64,000 bases of DNA from Saururus chinensis (GCA_035235625.1 CP141150.1:4960001-5024000), one strand, 5' to 3'. Shown: positions 12,737 through 24,180, counted from the first letter of the stretch. Program-made: numbers and translations. Notes: generated from the letters alone by a model not told the origin.

Positions 12737-13572
12737 CATGCAAATCTAACCCACTTCATCCATACCACCAAAAATGTAGTTTTCGTTCTTTGTTGGCCTT
12801 TTTCCCTTAGAAGCTAGTGCCTTGTGTTTGGATTTTTTGGCAGCTTGCTTGACGTTAGCGTGCCAAGCAGCCAAATGAAGAATAATGATCCCACCCTAAC
12901 ATTTGAGATTGATGGCATACATGTTAATGTTAATGTTAGTATTGCTAGTATTAATGTGGATAAAGGACTATCATACATTAAAGGGCTATCATGCATTCTT
13001 ACCTGAAACATTAAAAATGCTTCTCATCCAACTATTCCATATCAATGTTCAAATGTACATCTTCTCTAGGGCTTCTCACACTAAGCACGAGCCACCAACT
13101 CTCCAGTTAGTCCGGTTGGGCTTTGGCAGTGGTCTGGGCCCCCATTCATCACAATTCACAACCCAAAAAATGAAACCCGGCTCAGTGACGGCAGGCCCAA
13201 TTCCGACCCGACCCGAGCAGAGTTTGTTTCTTCCACATTTTTATGCCGAGGGATTCCCAAGTCCTCCCGATCGCGGCGCCTCCTTTCTCCTCCCCTCTAT
13301 CAGCCATGGTGATCCGGGCTGTCTTCCTCTTTGCTCTCCTCCTCCTTGCCTCCCCTCTCACCCACGGTATTCTGCGGGTTTTCTTTTTCAATTTTTTTGT
13401 GATTGAATTGAACTGTTTTTTTTTGCTGGAAATTGTGTTAGTCTGGTAGTATATTTTGTGATGTTTCTAATCGTGAATGGTTTGTGAATTTGTTGGGTGT
13501 AGTTCGATTTTTGGCAACTCATTGATTTGGCGTCTTTGTTTTGGATGGTGAATGTCATCTGTTTGTTTTGGC
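12737..13572 (+). repeat. duplication copy 1: TRAP-alpha upstream region, exon 1 and intron start
   Basis: This continues the tandem unit interrupted at 7325. The same blocks occur in the same order in copy 2 (13573-17092), including TAGTGCCTTGTGTTTGGATT, GGTTGGGCTTTGGCAGTGG and the GATCGCGGCGCCTCC leader. The join between copies is at about 13573, where intron-1 sequence runs back into XCT 3'-flank sequence (AAAATTTTTGAATG). Confidence 0.88.
13306..13366 (+). other. duplicate TRAP-alpha first exon (upstream copy)
   Basis: A 61-nt copy of TRAP-alpha exon 1, differing at about 5 sites from the exon at 16893-16953. It encodes MVIRAVFLFALLLLASPLTH, still a plausible signal peptide, and ends in the same phase with an intact CACG|GTATTC donor. 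It could splice to the shared exon 2 at 18372, giving an alternative first exon under the upstream promoter copy. Whether it is transcribed cannot be told from sequence. Confidence 0.7.
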
Positions 13573-14352
13573 AAAATTTTTGAATGTTTGAATGAAGAAA
13601 AGCTTTTCTTATGTCTATTTTTTTTTTGCCGTGTGCATATAGTATCGGCCTATAGTTGGCATGCCTTTTTAAAGGGGGGACCAATCCCCTTGGGTACTTT
13701 TACAAGGGTACCCATCATACACACCTGAATATGGAAGCTTTACTTTTTTCATACTAATAGGACTCGATAGAAAATGTTATGTACGCTCACGTTAGGAGTT
13801 CCGATATGGTACGTTGTGTATTCGTGGGAAGTGACAACCATGGATTTCCAATCAAATGGATGCTAAGATAAATTAAAGTTCCTCTAGCATCCATCCAAAT
13901 CTAACCCACTTCATCCCTACCACCAAAAATGTAGTTTCTGTTCTTTTTTGGCCTTTTCCCCTTTGGAAGCTAGTGCCTTGTGTTTGGATTTTTGGCAGTT
14001 TCTGCTTGCTTGACTTTAGCGTGCTTAGCAGCCAAATGGAAGAATAATGTGCATGAATCCAACATAAGGAATGCATGTAAGCCCAAAGAATAATGAGCCC
14101 ATACATATAAGCCCTCATATTTAAAATTGACAGCTTATTAGTATTAATGTACAAGTTGAGCCAGCATAAAGAATGCATGTAAACCCTTATATTTTAAAAT
14201 TGACAGCTCATTAGTATTAATATACACTAACTTGTGCAATCAATCTCATTTATAAAGATCCTTTATGTATTTCTTACATTGAGCTCATTGCGTGGAACAT
14301 TAAAAATACTTCTCAATAATGTTCAAATGCACATTTTCTCCAGGGCTTCTCA

Positions 14353-16143
14353 TGTAACGTCCCTCGTATTTTCGAATAAAAGAAAACAATGTTTGAAAAT
14401 GTAACGAAATTTAATTACAATTGTCAAGGATCACCGTGTACTAAAACAGTAATTACAACACACTTTGTATTATACAAAGATTTCTAAAATTGGGCATCAC
14501 ATGCCTTTATACATTAGTCAATACAATAATTTACATAAGGTACAAAAATAGCAGTACAAAATTGTAATTTAAGGAAATCCATCGTCGACTCCTTCAAATT
14601 TGAGTGAAACACCTGCAGAGTCTGAGGGTAGGTGAGTAAATTCATACTCAGTAGGTCGAATTAAGTTCTAAGAATATGCTTCGTGCACATATCGTGTTAT
14701 TTTTCTTTTGAAATCATCCAGAAAATCTGAAAACACAATCAAAGAATGTCGCGATACCAGACGACTTACACCCGCGCCCATGGGGCGATGCGAGACAGAA
14801 AGGAAGGGATTTACCCATGACATCCCAATCCTGTGCGCGCCAGATGCCAAATTTGGCGGTATCCAAAATCATAATAATTCTGAGCTCCGAGGAACCGAGA
14901 ACTATCCAGACGGCACGATTGCCCAAAACTCGGAGAAATTTTTAAAAAGAGGAGATGATTTTAAAGTCAGAGCTTTTGTTTTCATAAAGTAACCGAAAAT
15001 TTTTAGTAAAACATTAGCGAGTAAAAATCTCGGCATACAATTAGAATTTAAAGCTACCTACCTATAACACGTGCAAAATATAACAAAATCTCCTCGTAGA
15101 GTAAAGAAAGTCCCTCCTTAAGATATCAGCCTTCGAGCGAGAATTTCGGCAGAATAACCACTCCAACGCATAGAATGCCCTTGATTTAGTAGGGTAGGGC
15201 TTTGGAACGGGTTAAAAAGGGTTGGGAATGGTCCGGAAACAGTAAAAAGATGAAAGGGGAAGATTAGGGAAAGTGCACATTTTTCGAGGTTTTAGAGGGG
15301 TCGCCTTGAGAAAATAACATTTCCGGTGCGTAGAGCACCCTTGAATTAGTAAGAGACGGGTTAAAAAGGGCTAGGAATGGTCCGGAATAGTAAAAAGATG
15401 AAAGGGGAAGATGAGGGAAGGGGCACATTTTTCGAGGTCTTAGAGGCGTCGCCTTGAGAAAATAACACTTCCGGTGCGTAGAGCACCCTTGAATTAGTAG
15501 GAAACGGGTCTTGGAACGTGAAAATCGGACTTAAAATGGGTGGGGAATGGTGAAAACAGTGAAAGGGGTCGAAAATCGGATGTGAGTGAAAATCTGGCCG
15601 GAATGGGTATATATAGGGGAGGAGGGGGAATATTCCGGTGGGCGCCCACCGGCGCCGCCGAAAAAAACTGGCCGGCACCCACTGGCGCCAGTGGAACCAG
15701 GTGCGCACATGACAAACGTGTGCCCATTTCGCGTTCGACGCGCGCCTGTTCCGCGTTTGACGCGCACGTTCGGCACGCGCCGCGCGGCACACGCCAAGCT
15801 GCGCCGCGCTGAAATAAATATTTTATTATTTATTTTAATTTCCAAAAATTCTAAAAATCGTAACTTCCTATCCTGAACTCGGTTTTGAGCGTTCTAGGTA
15901 CCGTCGAGCTCGTATTGACGAGCCCTATGAGACTAGACTACTTAAAAATCGTTTTACCTAAATTTCAAAATTGGGCCCTGTCGATTAACCATGTTTCCCG
16001 AGTTCATAACTTTTGTTCCCGACCTCCGATTTTTGCTTTTTAAGACTTGTTACGCTCGTCTCCACGAGCTCTAACCAACCCTTAAGAAAATTATAAATAA
16101 CAAAATATATAAGATGATCGTGTTAGAAATTAGGGTTATTACA
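14353..16143 (+). mobile_element. solo LTR, Ty3/gypsy-type fossil
   Basis: A 1791-bp insertion, clean when compared with the empty site in copy 1. It starts TGTAACG, ends TTATTACA, and is flanked by the 5-bp duplication TCTCA (14348-14352 and 16144-16148). No coding part is present, so one LTR is left, probably after LTR-LTR recombination. It is related along its length to 29302-30809: both have the block CAGAGTCTGAGGGT, an ATACTCAGTAGGT block and a GACGAGCCC block near the end. It may be Tekay/Del-like (weak inference). Confidence 0.75.
15165..15510. repeat. 149-bp tandem repeat inside the solo LTR
   Basis: Two full units of about 149-150 bp and a partial one. GGTTAAAAAGGG recurs at about 15210 and 15359, and GAGCACCCTTGAATTAGTA at about 15331 and 15480. 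Confidence 0.75.
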
Positions 16144-16430
16144 TCTCACACTAGCACGAGCCACCAACTCTCTAGTTAGTCTGGTTGGGCTTTGGCAGTG
16201 GTCTGAGCCCCCATTCATCACAATTCACAGCCCAAAAAATGAAACCCGGCTCGGTGACGGTAGGCCAAATTCCGACCCAAGCAGAGTTTATTTTAGTGTT
16301 TTAAAACCCGGCCCAGAGGCTGACCCGGATTGGTCACAGGGCTGAGTTGACTCGGTTCAACCACGGGTTGACCCGTTTTGTTATATACGAATTAAATATA
16401 ATAATAAATAATGATGTATATAAAGTACCG

Positions 16431-16507
16431 TAACTCAGCGGTTAAAGTGCGCAGATCTATAATTAGCCATTCCGTGTTCGATTCCCACTGCGGACAACGG
16501 TTTTTTT
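16431..16507 (+). other. tRNA-like module 1 (A and B box, T-run)
   Basis: TAACTCAGCGG resembles an A box. TGTTCGATTCC, about 34 nt downstream, resembles a B box. A run of seven Ts starts at about 16501. The acceptor stem is not convincing, so this is not called a functional tRNA gene. Confidence 0.45.
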
Positions 16508-16636
16508 CCGGTTAAGTTATCTAGTAAATATTTAAATATAATTAATTATCATCAAATGTCAAACTAATTGTAAATTAAGTTATTTAGTAGATATTTAAAT
16601 ATAATAGTTATCGTCAAATGCAGAACTAATTTCGTA

Positions 16637-16700
16637 TGGCGTAGTGGGTAAAGTGTTGATGGGTTTCAGGAAAGTTCGAATCACGTCCGATGCAAAAATA
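16637..16700 (+). other. tRNA-like module 2
   Basis: TGGCGTAGTGGG fits the A box and AGTTCGAATCA the B box, with a shorter spacing of about 25 nt; a T-rich stretch follows. It is degenerate. Confidence 0.4.
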
Positions 16701-16892
16701 ATTTTTTACTTTTTCAACCCGGAGAAAAAATTGAACCGGCCCGGAATTTCATCCGTGTCCGGTTGAACCCGGGCCGACCGGCCGGGCCGGTGCGGGTCTT
16801 AAAACAGTGGTCTGTTTCCTCTACATTTTTATGCCGAGGTATTCCAAGTCCTCCCGATCGCGGCGCCTCCTTTCTCCTCCCCTCTATCAGCC

Positions 16893-19800
16893 ATGGCGAT
16901 CCGGGCCGTCGTCCTCTTTGCTCTCCTCCTCCTTGCCTCCCCTCTCGCCCAAGGTATTCTGCGGGTTTTCTTTCTGATTTTTTTTTCGATTGAATTGAAA
17001 ATCGTGAATGGTTTGTGAATTTGTTGGGTGTAGTTCGATTTTCGGCAACTCATTGATTTGGCGTCTTTGTTTTGGATGGTGAATGTCATCTGTTTGTTGG
17101 ATGTTTGTTCTGGCAGCTGGATTTGCAGGATAGGTGGATTTTTGTGCAGTGATCTGGCGAATTTGATGCCTGGAAAGAAAATTGGAGCCTTTTTCAATCT
17201 GTTCTTGTCATCTGGTTACCGGAGATCTAGATTGTCTCTGGTCGGGGGGTTTCTTTGTTATTTATCTGATGAATTTTCGAGATGGTCGTTAGTCCTAATT
17301 TTTCCAGGAGATTCTCTATCTGTAGATGTTGGTTGAGTTTGTTGATCTGAATCATTATTGGACCTCCCTCACCCTGACATCAAGACCTGAACAGTTGAAC
17401 TTCTTGGGGGGGAGTTTGCTGCGTAGTGTATATCTCGGAAAATAAAATTCTTGTAATTTGCCCCTTGACCAATTTTTGCTTCATGAATTAGTTAAGAACT
17501 TACATTTCGAAGTTTCTAGCATTGTCTTATTTGGATATTTGTCTGGATTTGTGGTATTACCATGAAATTGGTTTAAAGTTTGGTGAACACCTGACGGGAT
17601 ATCTTATCTAATTATAGAGCATATTTCGGCTTAACAATTGATTAAATGCTTGAAGTTTTTCTCTGGCATATGGTACTTTCCTGCGTAGTATAAATTACAA
17701 GGACATTTAAGGGGTCTTTTGCTTTCCCTAGTTGTTTATGTGAATGTTCTTATGCTCATGCAAAGCAATGTATTTGACCATTTCTCTTGAAATTACTGAA
17801 ATCTATCAGAAACATTGTTTATTACCGTGTTTGTGAGTAGAACCTTGGTAAGTAATAATTAGTTGAAATTTACTTGTATATGTTGTTAACAATCTGAAGA
17901 TGTATTTACTATTATTGGCAGATGAAATTTTGTTGATATTGTTGTTGCTATTATTATTGTTATTATTATTATTATTACAATTATCATGCTTTTCATGATT
18001 ATTATTGTTGGATTCATCATCATCATCCTGATTATTATTATTATTATTATTATTAGTACTGCTATTATTATGTAATAATACATTATTATTACTAACAATT
18101 ATTTTGGGGGAAGATATATCTAATTTTTTCTCTATATTCTATTGTATGCATATTCTTGCAGTGCATTTTTTAGTTAAACATGTTTCTTAGCCTTTCTCTT
18201 CCATTTTGTTTATCCTCTTCCAGTGTCTGTCTTCTGATTTCAATATTTTATGTGGCGAAAGTTCTGAATTATGCTATTATTTGCTACGTCAACCTGTTTA
18301 CTCCATATTGACTTTTCCATTATATATTTGTACAATAATGATGTGAAATATCTTATGTTTTTTTTGAACAGTTGTGAGATGTGAATCAGAAGATGTAGAT
18401 GTATCTGAGGTCGTTGAGAGTGGTGATCTTGGGATTGTGGGCGATGATGTCCAAGATTATGGTGATGTTTCTTTGTCACCGGCACTAGGAGTGGATACAG
18501 TTTGTGTTTTTCCCAAAAATCCTGGAAAATGTAAGATTGTATTCTTTTATTGATGGTTGACTGGGTGCAGTTCTTCAATATGTTTAACTCTCAGAAAGTT
18601 TTCTCCTTCATAATTCTTTGCCCCTCATTTTCAAACTATAATGGGGTATTAGTATTCTATCTTGGTGGTCAAACATTGTTGACGGTAGCATACACATATG
18701 ATAGAGGTTTGTCAGCTTAGATTGCATTATTTGGAAGAGCAACTTTTTAAGGGAATGTATAAATTCTGTTTTTAGTTTTTTGAATATTAATGATCAGCCA
18801 AACCAATCCTTAAAAGTTTAAACTTCTGATAACTGAGATAGGACCAACATGAGAGTATAATTCGTTATCCTTCAGTATTTAAGAAGACTTTTATTGACTG
18901 CAGTGGTTACAGCTGGAGAGGAAGCTGAATTGCTTGTTGGTGTGAACAATGAAGGTAAGTCTGTTGGCAAGTTGATTGTTCTCGCTTATTTTATAAGAGA
19001 TCTAATGGAAAGAGCAAGATGTAATATGTACTTACTGATATCCACCAAATGTTGTATATGTTTTGGTTCGTTTGGATGACTTGCAACTAATTGCTTCCTT
19101 CAATCAATCACCATTCACTTGTCCTTACTGCTTTTTTTTGCCTGCAATTTGACATGCCTTTAATATTATTTATTTGATGATAAGTTTGCTCTTTCTTGAG
19201 ACTACTATATTGAAGTTATGTTGACATTTTGGATTTTCTGTAAACAAATAAAGGTGAGTCAGCCTTGAATGTCATTGCCATAAGATCCAGCCTTCATTTC
19301 TCTTTTGATCACCGATATGTTGTTCAGAATCTCACTGTACAGGTACTTTTTCCTTTGCAGTTGACAATTCCAAAATTTTCTTAACTGTAATTTACTTCTT
19401 AATGATCTTTTTATTGCTGACTTAATTTGGGAAACAATTTTCCTTTCTTCCTATCTGGTATTGATCTGCGAAGGATTTTTTGTTACTAAATTATTATTGC
19501 AATTCAAGGCCTTTATGAAGGATGTCTATATGCATATTCAGAGACTAATATCTACAGCTACACATGTAACATCTGTTTTTTGTGTTTCATTATTTCAAGG
19601 GATTAGTGTTGGGTGATGTAAACAGTGTAGAATCACATGTAATTTTATAAGGATTGTTTTTTTGTGTCTGTCCTAGATAAGGGTGCTAAAGCGAGCTCGT
19701 AAGCTTGACTCGACTTGGCTTGACTAGCGTTCAAGCTCTAACTTTAAGTTAATCAAGCCGAGCTCAATTATACATGTGTTCGTTAGGCTCGGCTCGAAGC

Positions 19801-21769
19801 TCGAGAAAAGCTTGCACTCATAATATCTGTATTATTTTTTCAATAATGTATATGCATATATTACAATTTATATTAGATTTTATGTCTTTCAAGTTAACTA
19901 CTTCCATCATATATATCATTTTTTATTTTTTCTCAAATACGAATACTTCAGTCTTTTTGTTATAAGAAATAGGTAACACTGCATCACATGAGAATTAGAC
20001 TTTTTTTTACTTCTATAAATTTAAACTAATTAGAACGTATATATAATACTTCTTCCATCCCGTGTTAATAGTCTGGATTAGAAAATCAAGATCAACTAAA
20101 ACTAGTTCATTTGATTTTTCTAATCAGGAGCATGAATACGAGCAGGGCTATAAAGTGGGCTGATGAGTTAGGAGTCCTAACAGTTACATATCTTTCTAAT
20201 TATATAATATATTATATAATGATATTGCAGCCACTAATTACAAAATCAAGTGGGTTCGCTAGCTAAAGCGACTCTACTCAAGCTTTAATTGAACTCGTAG
20301 TTGAAATTTCAAACCCAACCTGAATCAGCCTAAAGCTTGACTCGGTTTGGCTTGTTAGCACCCCTAGTTCTAGATCCTGAAATAGGATCTACAGTTGTAG
20401 GTTTTTAGTGCTAACATTGGACATAATTCCTGGGAAATTTTAATGTGATTTAAATTAGAATTTATAGGATAGTTTTGCAGCTTATTGTTTGCCCTGAGCT
20501 ACCTTGCCATGAGCATTTTTTCATGTTGTCTGTGTTAGTAGTCTTCTTCTTCTTCGTACTGGATTTTTTTGGTGTATATATTCAAATGGCCTTGGAAATT
20601 TTAGTTATTTCGGTATCTCTGCAAATTGCACATCTGTTAAATAACTGCTTATTCTATCTACATAATATTGTAGTTGGTGCTTCTTTGTGCGTATGTTCAG
20701 TTGGCCCTGGAAATTTTAGTTTAGTATCTCTTTATAAATTACACATAAGTTAAGCAACTTCTTATTTCATCTACATATAAATTGTAGTGGGTTCTTCTAT
20801 TGCTTCAGACTATCATATGCTACATGAAGAACATAATAATTATTTAAACACTCGTTGCAAAAATTCTGTGTTGAGTTCTTTTCGATTTTTTATTTTTTAT
20901 TTTTGAATATTTGGAATTTACCTTTTTTTCAGGAATTCTACAACGCTTCGGTGCCAATTTCTGCTCAAGCATCATTTCCATATATGTTTTCTGTTAGCAA
21001 GTTTCTGCAGGTTAGGAAGTTATTTCATTATTCTTAGTTGTGGTGGAATGACTTAGTTTCAAACATGTTATTATATCAGTGTTTGATCTCTGTTTAACGA
21101 ATTTTATTGGCAGCCTGGGTCATTTGATCTCGTTGGGATCATCCTTTATGAGGTTGATCAGCACCCTTACCAGACTGTTTTCTATAATGGTACTATTGAA
21201 GTTGCTGAGGCTGGTGGCTTTCTGAGTGTGGAGTCTGTGTTCTTAGTGACGCTTGGAGTTGCCCTTGTTGGTCTTCTTGGTTTGTGGATATATGGTCGAC
21301 TTCAGCAACTTTCCAAGGTGAGTACTATCTCCGTATAATTGTTCTTTAACTTGAAATGCTAAATAATGAATTATTTTTTTTAAGCATGAATACCTCTATC
21401 TCCAACTATAAATGTTCCTAAGTTATGCACGGTTTGCTATTTCTGGCTGTCTACTTAAATTGTCTGTATGTGCAACCTTTTGATGTTTTTTTATATTGCT
21501 ATTTTAATTATTACGCTTGTCTGCAGAAAACGAAAAAGGCGCCAAAGGTGGAAGTTGGAACTGGGACTACAGATGCATCAATGGATGAATGGTTGCAGGC
21601 AAGTTACAATCTCTTAAAAAAATAATAATACTTTGAAACACTATTATATAAAGTAGAATTGGACTTCGGAAAATTGCCGTTGCTCTGTCACTAAATCAGT
21701 TCGACCATTGTTGGTTAGGGTACTGCATTTTCTCAGTCACAATCCAACAAGTCCAAGAAGAAGAAGTAG
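16893..21769 (+). CDS. translocon-associated protein subunit alpha (TRAP-alpha/SSR1)
   Basis: Single-pass ER membrane protein of the TRAP complex, which sits beside Sec61 and aids translocation of secretory proteins. Exons: 16893-16953, 18372-18530, 18904-18954, 19254-19342, 20933-21010, 21114-21317, 21527-21598, 21719-21769; 765 nt, 254 aa, close to the Arabidopsis length. It begins MAIRAVVLFALLLLASPLAQ, a signal peptide likely cut near residue 24. The lumenal part has an acidic start and the family block GDLGIVGDDVQDYGD, with N-glycosylation sequons NLT (116), NAS (124) and NGT (171). One membrane segment spans about 188-206, and the cytosolic tail is lysine-rich, ending SKKKK. The last intron (21599-21718) has the donor CAG|GCAAGT, a GC-AG intron. 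Intron 4 hosts a hAT-type MITE. The promoter and exon 1 are duplicated upstream. Confidence 0.94.
17926..18095. repeat. ATT-rich microsatellite in TRAP-alpha intron 1
   Basis: Interrupted runs of ATT/TTA triplets within the 1.4-kb first intron. An antisense reading frame over it is low complexity and not a gene. The rest of intron 1 shows nothing else. Confidence 0.85.
19678..20366. mobile_element. hAT-type MITE in TRAP-alpha intron 4
   Basis: 689 bp, starting TAAGGGTGCTAA and ending TTAGCACCCCTA (inverted). It is flanked by a near-perfect 8-bp duplication, GTCCTAGA at 19670-19677 and GTTCTAGA at 20367-20374, as expected of the hAT superfamily. Subterminal GCTCGGCTCGAAGCTCGAG and CTTGACTCGG blocks are repeated in both orientations. 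It is non-coding. A small Stowaway-like piece (ACTTCTTCCATCCCGTGTTAATAG) lies near 20048. Confidence 0.75.
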
Positions 21770-22990
21770 ATCTTCCAAGCTTTTCACACAACCTTAGCAA
21801 GGTCAACTCAAGTTCATTCTAGTATTATCTAGTTGGGTTTTTCTAGCTGAAGCCAGTGACTTGATGCGGAAGTTGTAGGTTTGCTGGAAGCAGCTTTTGA
21901 ATTTTACATGGGTTATACAAATTGGAAGAAGCTAACTGTACGAAGAAGAAAGCAATTTTGTTGGAGAGATTAGTGTTCACTTTCTAGATTCTAATTTTAA
22001 CTCCGCAGATTATTTTTGCTTTGCCTCGGTCTTGGGTATCATTAGTTCATGACAATACTACCTTTAAAGACGACATATTATTTTCAAATCTGCAGATCAT
22101 CGTGAAAAGGTGAGAAACATCATTCTTATATGGCAAATAGCAAGCATGTGATTTCAAGTTACTATCGAGCATGATGCGTACCTGTTGTTAATGGCAATGT
22201 AAACATGCGTCCTTGTGTAAAGCGTACCACGATGAAGGCCGAGAGCCTGGATATTGGTAGGGAGCCTGCTGCTCATTGTGGTCACTGGACATACCTAGAT
22301 GCTAGCAATTGATAGAGAGTGTATGTTGAATGTAAGGATCAATTAATGCGTTCGATCCTAGAAATGACATTGCTTTTCAGTTCAACGAGCAAGAAATAAT
22401 ATTAGTTTTGCTCATACGGCTTAAAGAGATGACAGAGGTCATATCCCCTGCTTGTGTGGGAAGTGACGGGTAATCTTCCGGCATTGTGATGAGACTAGGC
22501 CGGTAGGGGGAGGGGCAGCCTGTCAGAGCTGGTTGAGGAGAGATAGGTGTGAGCGCTCCCTGACCCGGCAGCCTGCCCTGGCTCCATCTTCCTCTCGATG
22601 GCCAACCTCCCTTGCGCATTTTGTCTCCCTTCCTACCCCAACCCCTACAAATCAGGGGGCGGGTTTTGTGGTTCTTCCCCAGCTCCCACCCCCTCCCCCT
22701 CAGTCCCGGATTCGCCTCCAAAACTAATAACCATCCCTTCCCATACAGGCTTCGACCTCCCCTCCTAAGTACCCTGGTTCCATTCAAATCAAGGAGACTA
22801 GGTTTTTGGCTTTCCCCAGGCTCGACCCCCCTCCCTTCTTTTCGGACTGGGCTCCACCTCCAAAACTGGTTGTGAGCTCTCCTCGCTGGGTTCCCGCGTC
22901 TCCTCTAGTTTCAGGAGATAGAGCCCCTAGTTCTTCCCCGACCAAGCTCCTCCCCTTGGTTCTCACTCTGACCTGAATAATTTGGTTAGG
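21770..22990. other. TRAP-alpha 3' flank and GC-rich intergenic DNA
   Basis: To about 22370 this looks like 3' UTR and spacer. From about 22500 it turns C-rich with pyrimidine-rich stretches. Reading frames here show no recognisable protein. Confidence 0.4.
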
Positions 22991-23308
22991 ATGAGTGTGG
23001 AGGTGTTGGACAGTGCCACCATCCACAATTTCGTGGAGGAAGCGCCTTCAACCAATCGGTGGATGGCCTCTTCCGCAGGCTGGATGCGAACAACGATGAG
23101 CGCTTGTCATATTTGGAGCTGATAAACGAGCTTAGGTTCCATGGGTCTTGAAGAAGCACTTTGGCTGGGACATGGTCGTGAGGCTGGAAGAGCTACAGCC
23201 GGTCCATTGCAGCCTCTTTGCCTAGTTTGACCACAACTGCAGCGGGGAGGTGGTTCTCGCAGAGTCCATGGCGGAGATGAAGCAGATGTTGCTGGTCTCC
23301 CTGCCTTG
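22991..23308 (+). pseudogene. EF-hand calcium-binding protein pseudogene
   Basis: Remnant of a plant EF-hand protein. It opens MSVEVLDSATIHNFVEE, then shifts frame near 23043. The next part holds an EF loop DANNDERLSYLE (23083-23118; glycine at loop position 6 is Glu). A second shift lies near 23150, in front of KKHFGWDMV. In that frame a TAG at 23223-23225 precedes a second EF loop DHNCSGEVVLAE (23229-23264), followed by MAEMKQMLL. Frames run 2, 1, 0 across the three blocks, so it cannot be translated as one protein. No introns are visible, as is usual for this family. The homology stops where the putative solo LTR begins at 23309. Confidence 0.75.
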
Positions 23309-24180
23309 TGTCACGTGGTCGCCCGGGAAACGACCACCGTGCGGCACTCGCAAGACCAAACAGCCCAGCAAGTAAGCCTTTCTTCGTCAAGGTCATGGCC
23401 TCGTGCCATTCGACCAAGCGTCCAGCCCGCGAAGCCAAGCAGCGAACCCATCCCATAAACGGACGTGCGAACGTGCCGGACCATCTCCCAAGCGAGCTAG
23501 CCGGAGAGGGACACTTCCTTGCAATGCACGGATCCAACTTAGGCAACTTGGTCATCCGAATAATCCGTCTCAGCTAAGTGCATGCAAGGGTATATGTTTC
23601 CAACACGGCCCTAAGGCCGGACGGCCGCCCGATGTATCGGAGAGCCCCATCCTCCATGCGGATGGGCTCTTGGCATGATAGCTAGCAAGGCAACAAGCCT
23701 TCGTTGCCATCCGGATAGCCTGCTTGCAAGGCTAGGCATCATACCAACAGCATTGTCCATGAAGCTCACCATGCCCCTCCCTATATAGCATAAGAGATTT
23801 TTCTTAATGCTCTGGAGTGGCAGCCAAAGTGGCCGTACGGGCATGGTATATCCGAATTTCGCCAAACTGCCCAGGAACACTCCCAAGGACCCTCTAACAC
23901 TATATAGGAAGGCGGGGACATCTTACGATTCCAAATAAGTGCTAGTTGGCTATGTGCCCCAACATAGCCAACTATGTATGCGCATCGTTGCGTGCTTTCT
24001 GCGCAACGTTGCGCACACATGTTGCGCAATGTTGCGGGCCTTCCCCGCAATTCCTGCACACATGATATGCAACACTAAGGGCAGTTCCCCTAATGCATAC
24101 ACACCTCGTACACAACACATTCCCACGTGTGTGCGCCCCAGCACGTGTCACGGATAGTCCGCTTCACTAGGTCCGTGACA
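23309..24180 (+). mobile_element. putative solo LTR abutting the EF-hand pseudogene
   Basis: 872 bp, beginning TGTCACG and ending CGTGACA (inverted), with an imperfect 5-bp flank match CCTTG / CCTGG. TATA-like CTATATAG motifs occur near 23780 and 23900. It is GC-rich and has no coding part. The right end also carries a 36-nt hairpin (TGTCACGGA...TCCGTGACA, 24145-24180). An LTR fossil is the best reading, but only one copy is present so it is not proven. Confidence 0.45.

Larger units (their letters stand above)
16294..16808. mobile_element. TIR element with two tRNA-like modules
   Basis: About 515 bp, absent from the matching place in copy 1, so it is an insertion just before the TRAP-alpha 5' UTR. 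The ends are inverted: AGTGTTTTAAAACCCG at the left and ACTGTTTTAAGACCCG in reverse at the right, with GC-rich subterminal blocks. Inside are two sequences with pol III A- and B-box matches (16431-16485 and 16637-16683). It could be a MITE that took up a SINE, or a diverged tRNA-derived element. I could not settle the target duplication. Confidence 0.55.
13573..17092 (+). repeat. duplication copy 2 (contains the TRAP-alpha exon 1 in the gene model)
   Basis: About 1.2 kb of unit sequence, split by a solo LTR (14353-16143) and a TIR element (about 16294-16808). The last block contains the start codon of the TRAP-alpha gene model and the first part of intron 1. After about 17092 the copies no longer match. 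Confidence 0.85.

Noticed and set aside
15361-15876. Several GC-rich open frames on both strands
   Set aside because: They lie inside the solo LTR, overlap one another, and show no protein family.
16431-16507. Functional tRNA gene
   Set aside because: A and B boxes fit, but the acceptor stem and anticodon arm do not fold convincingly, so it is called tRNA-like only.
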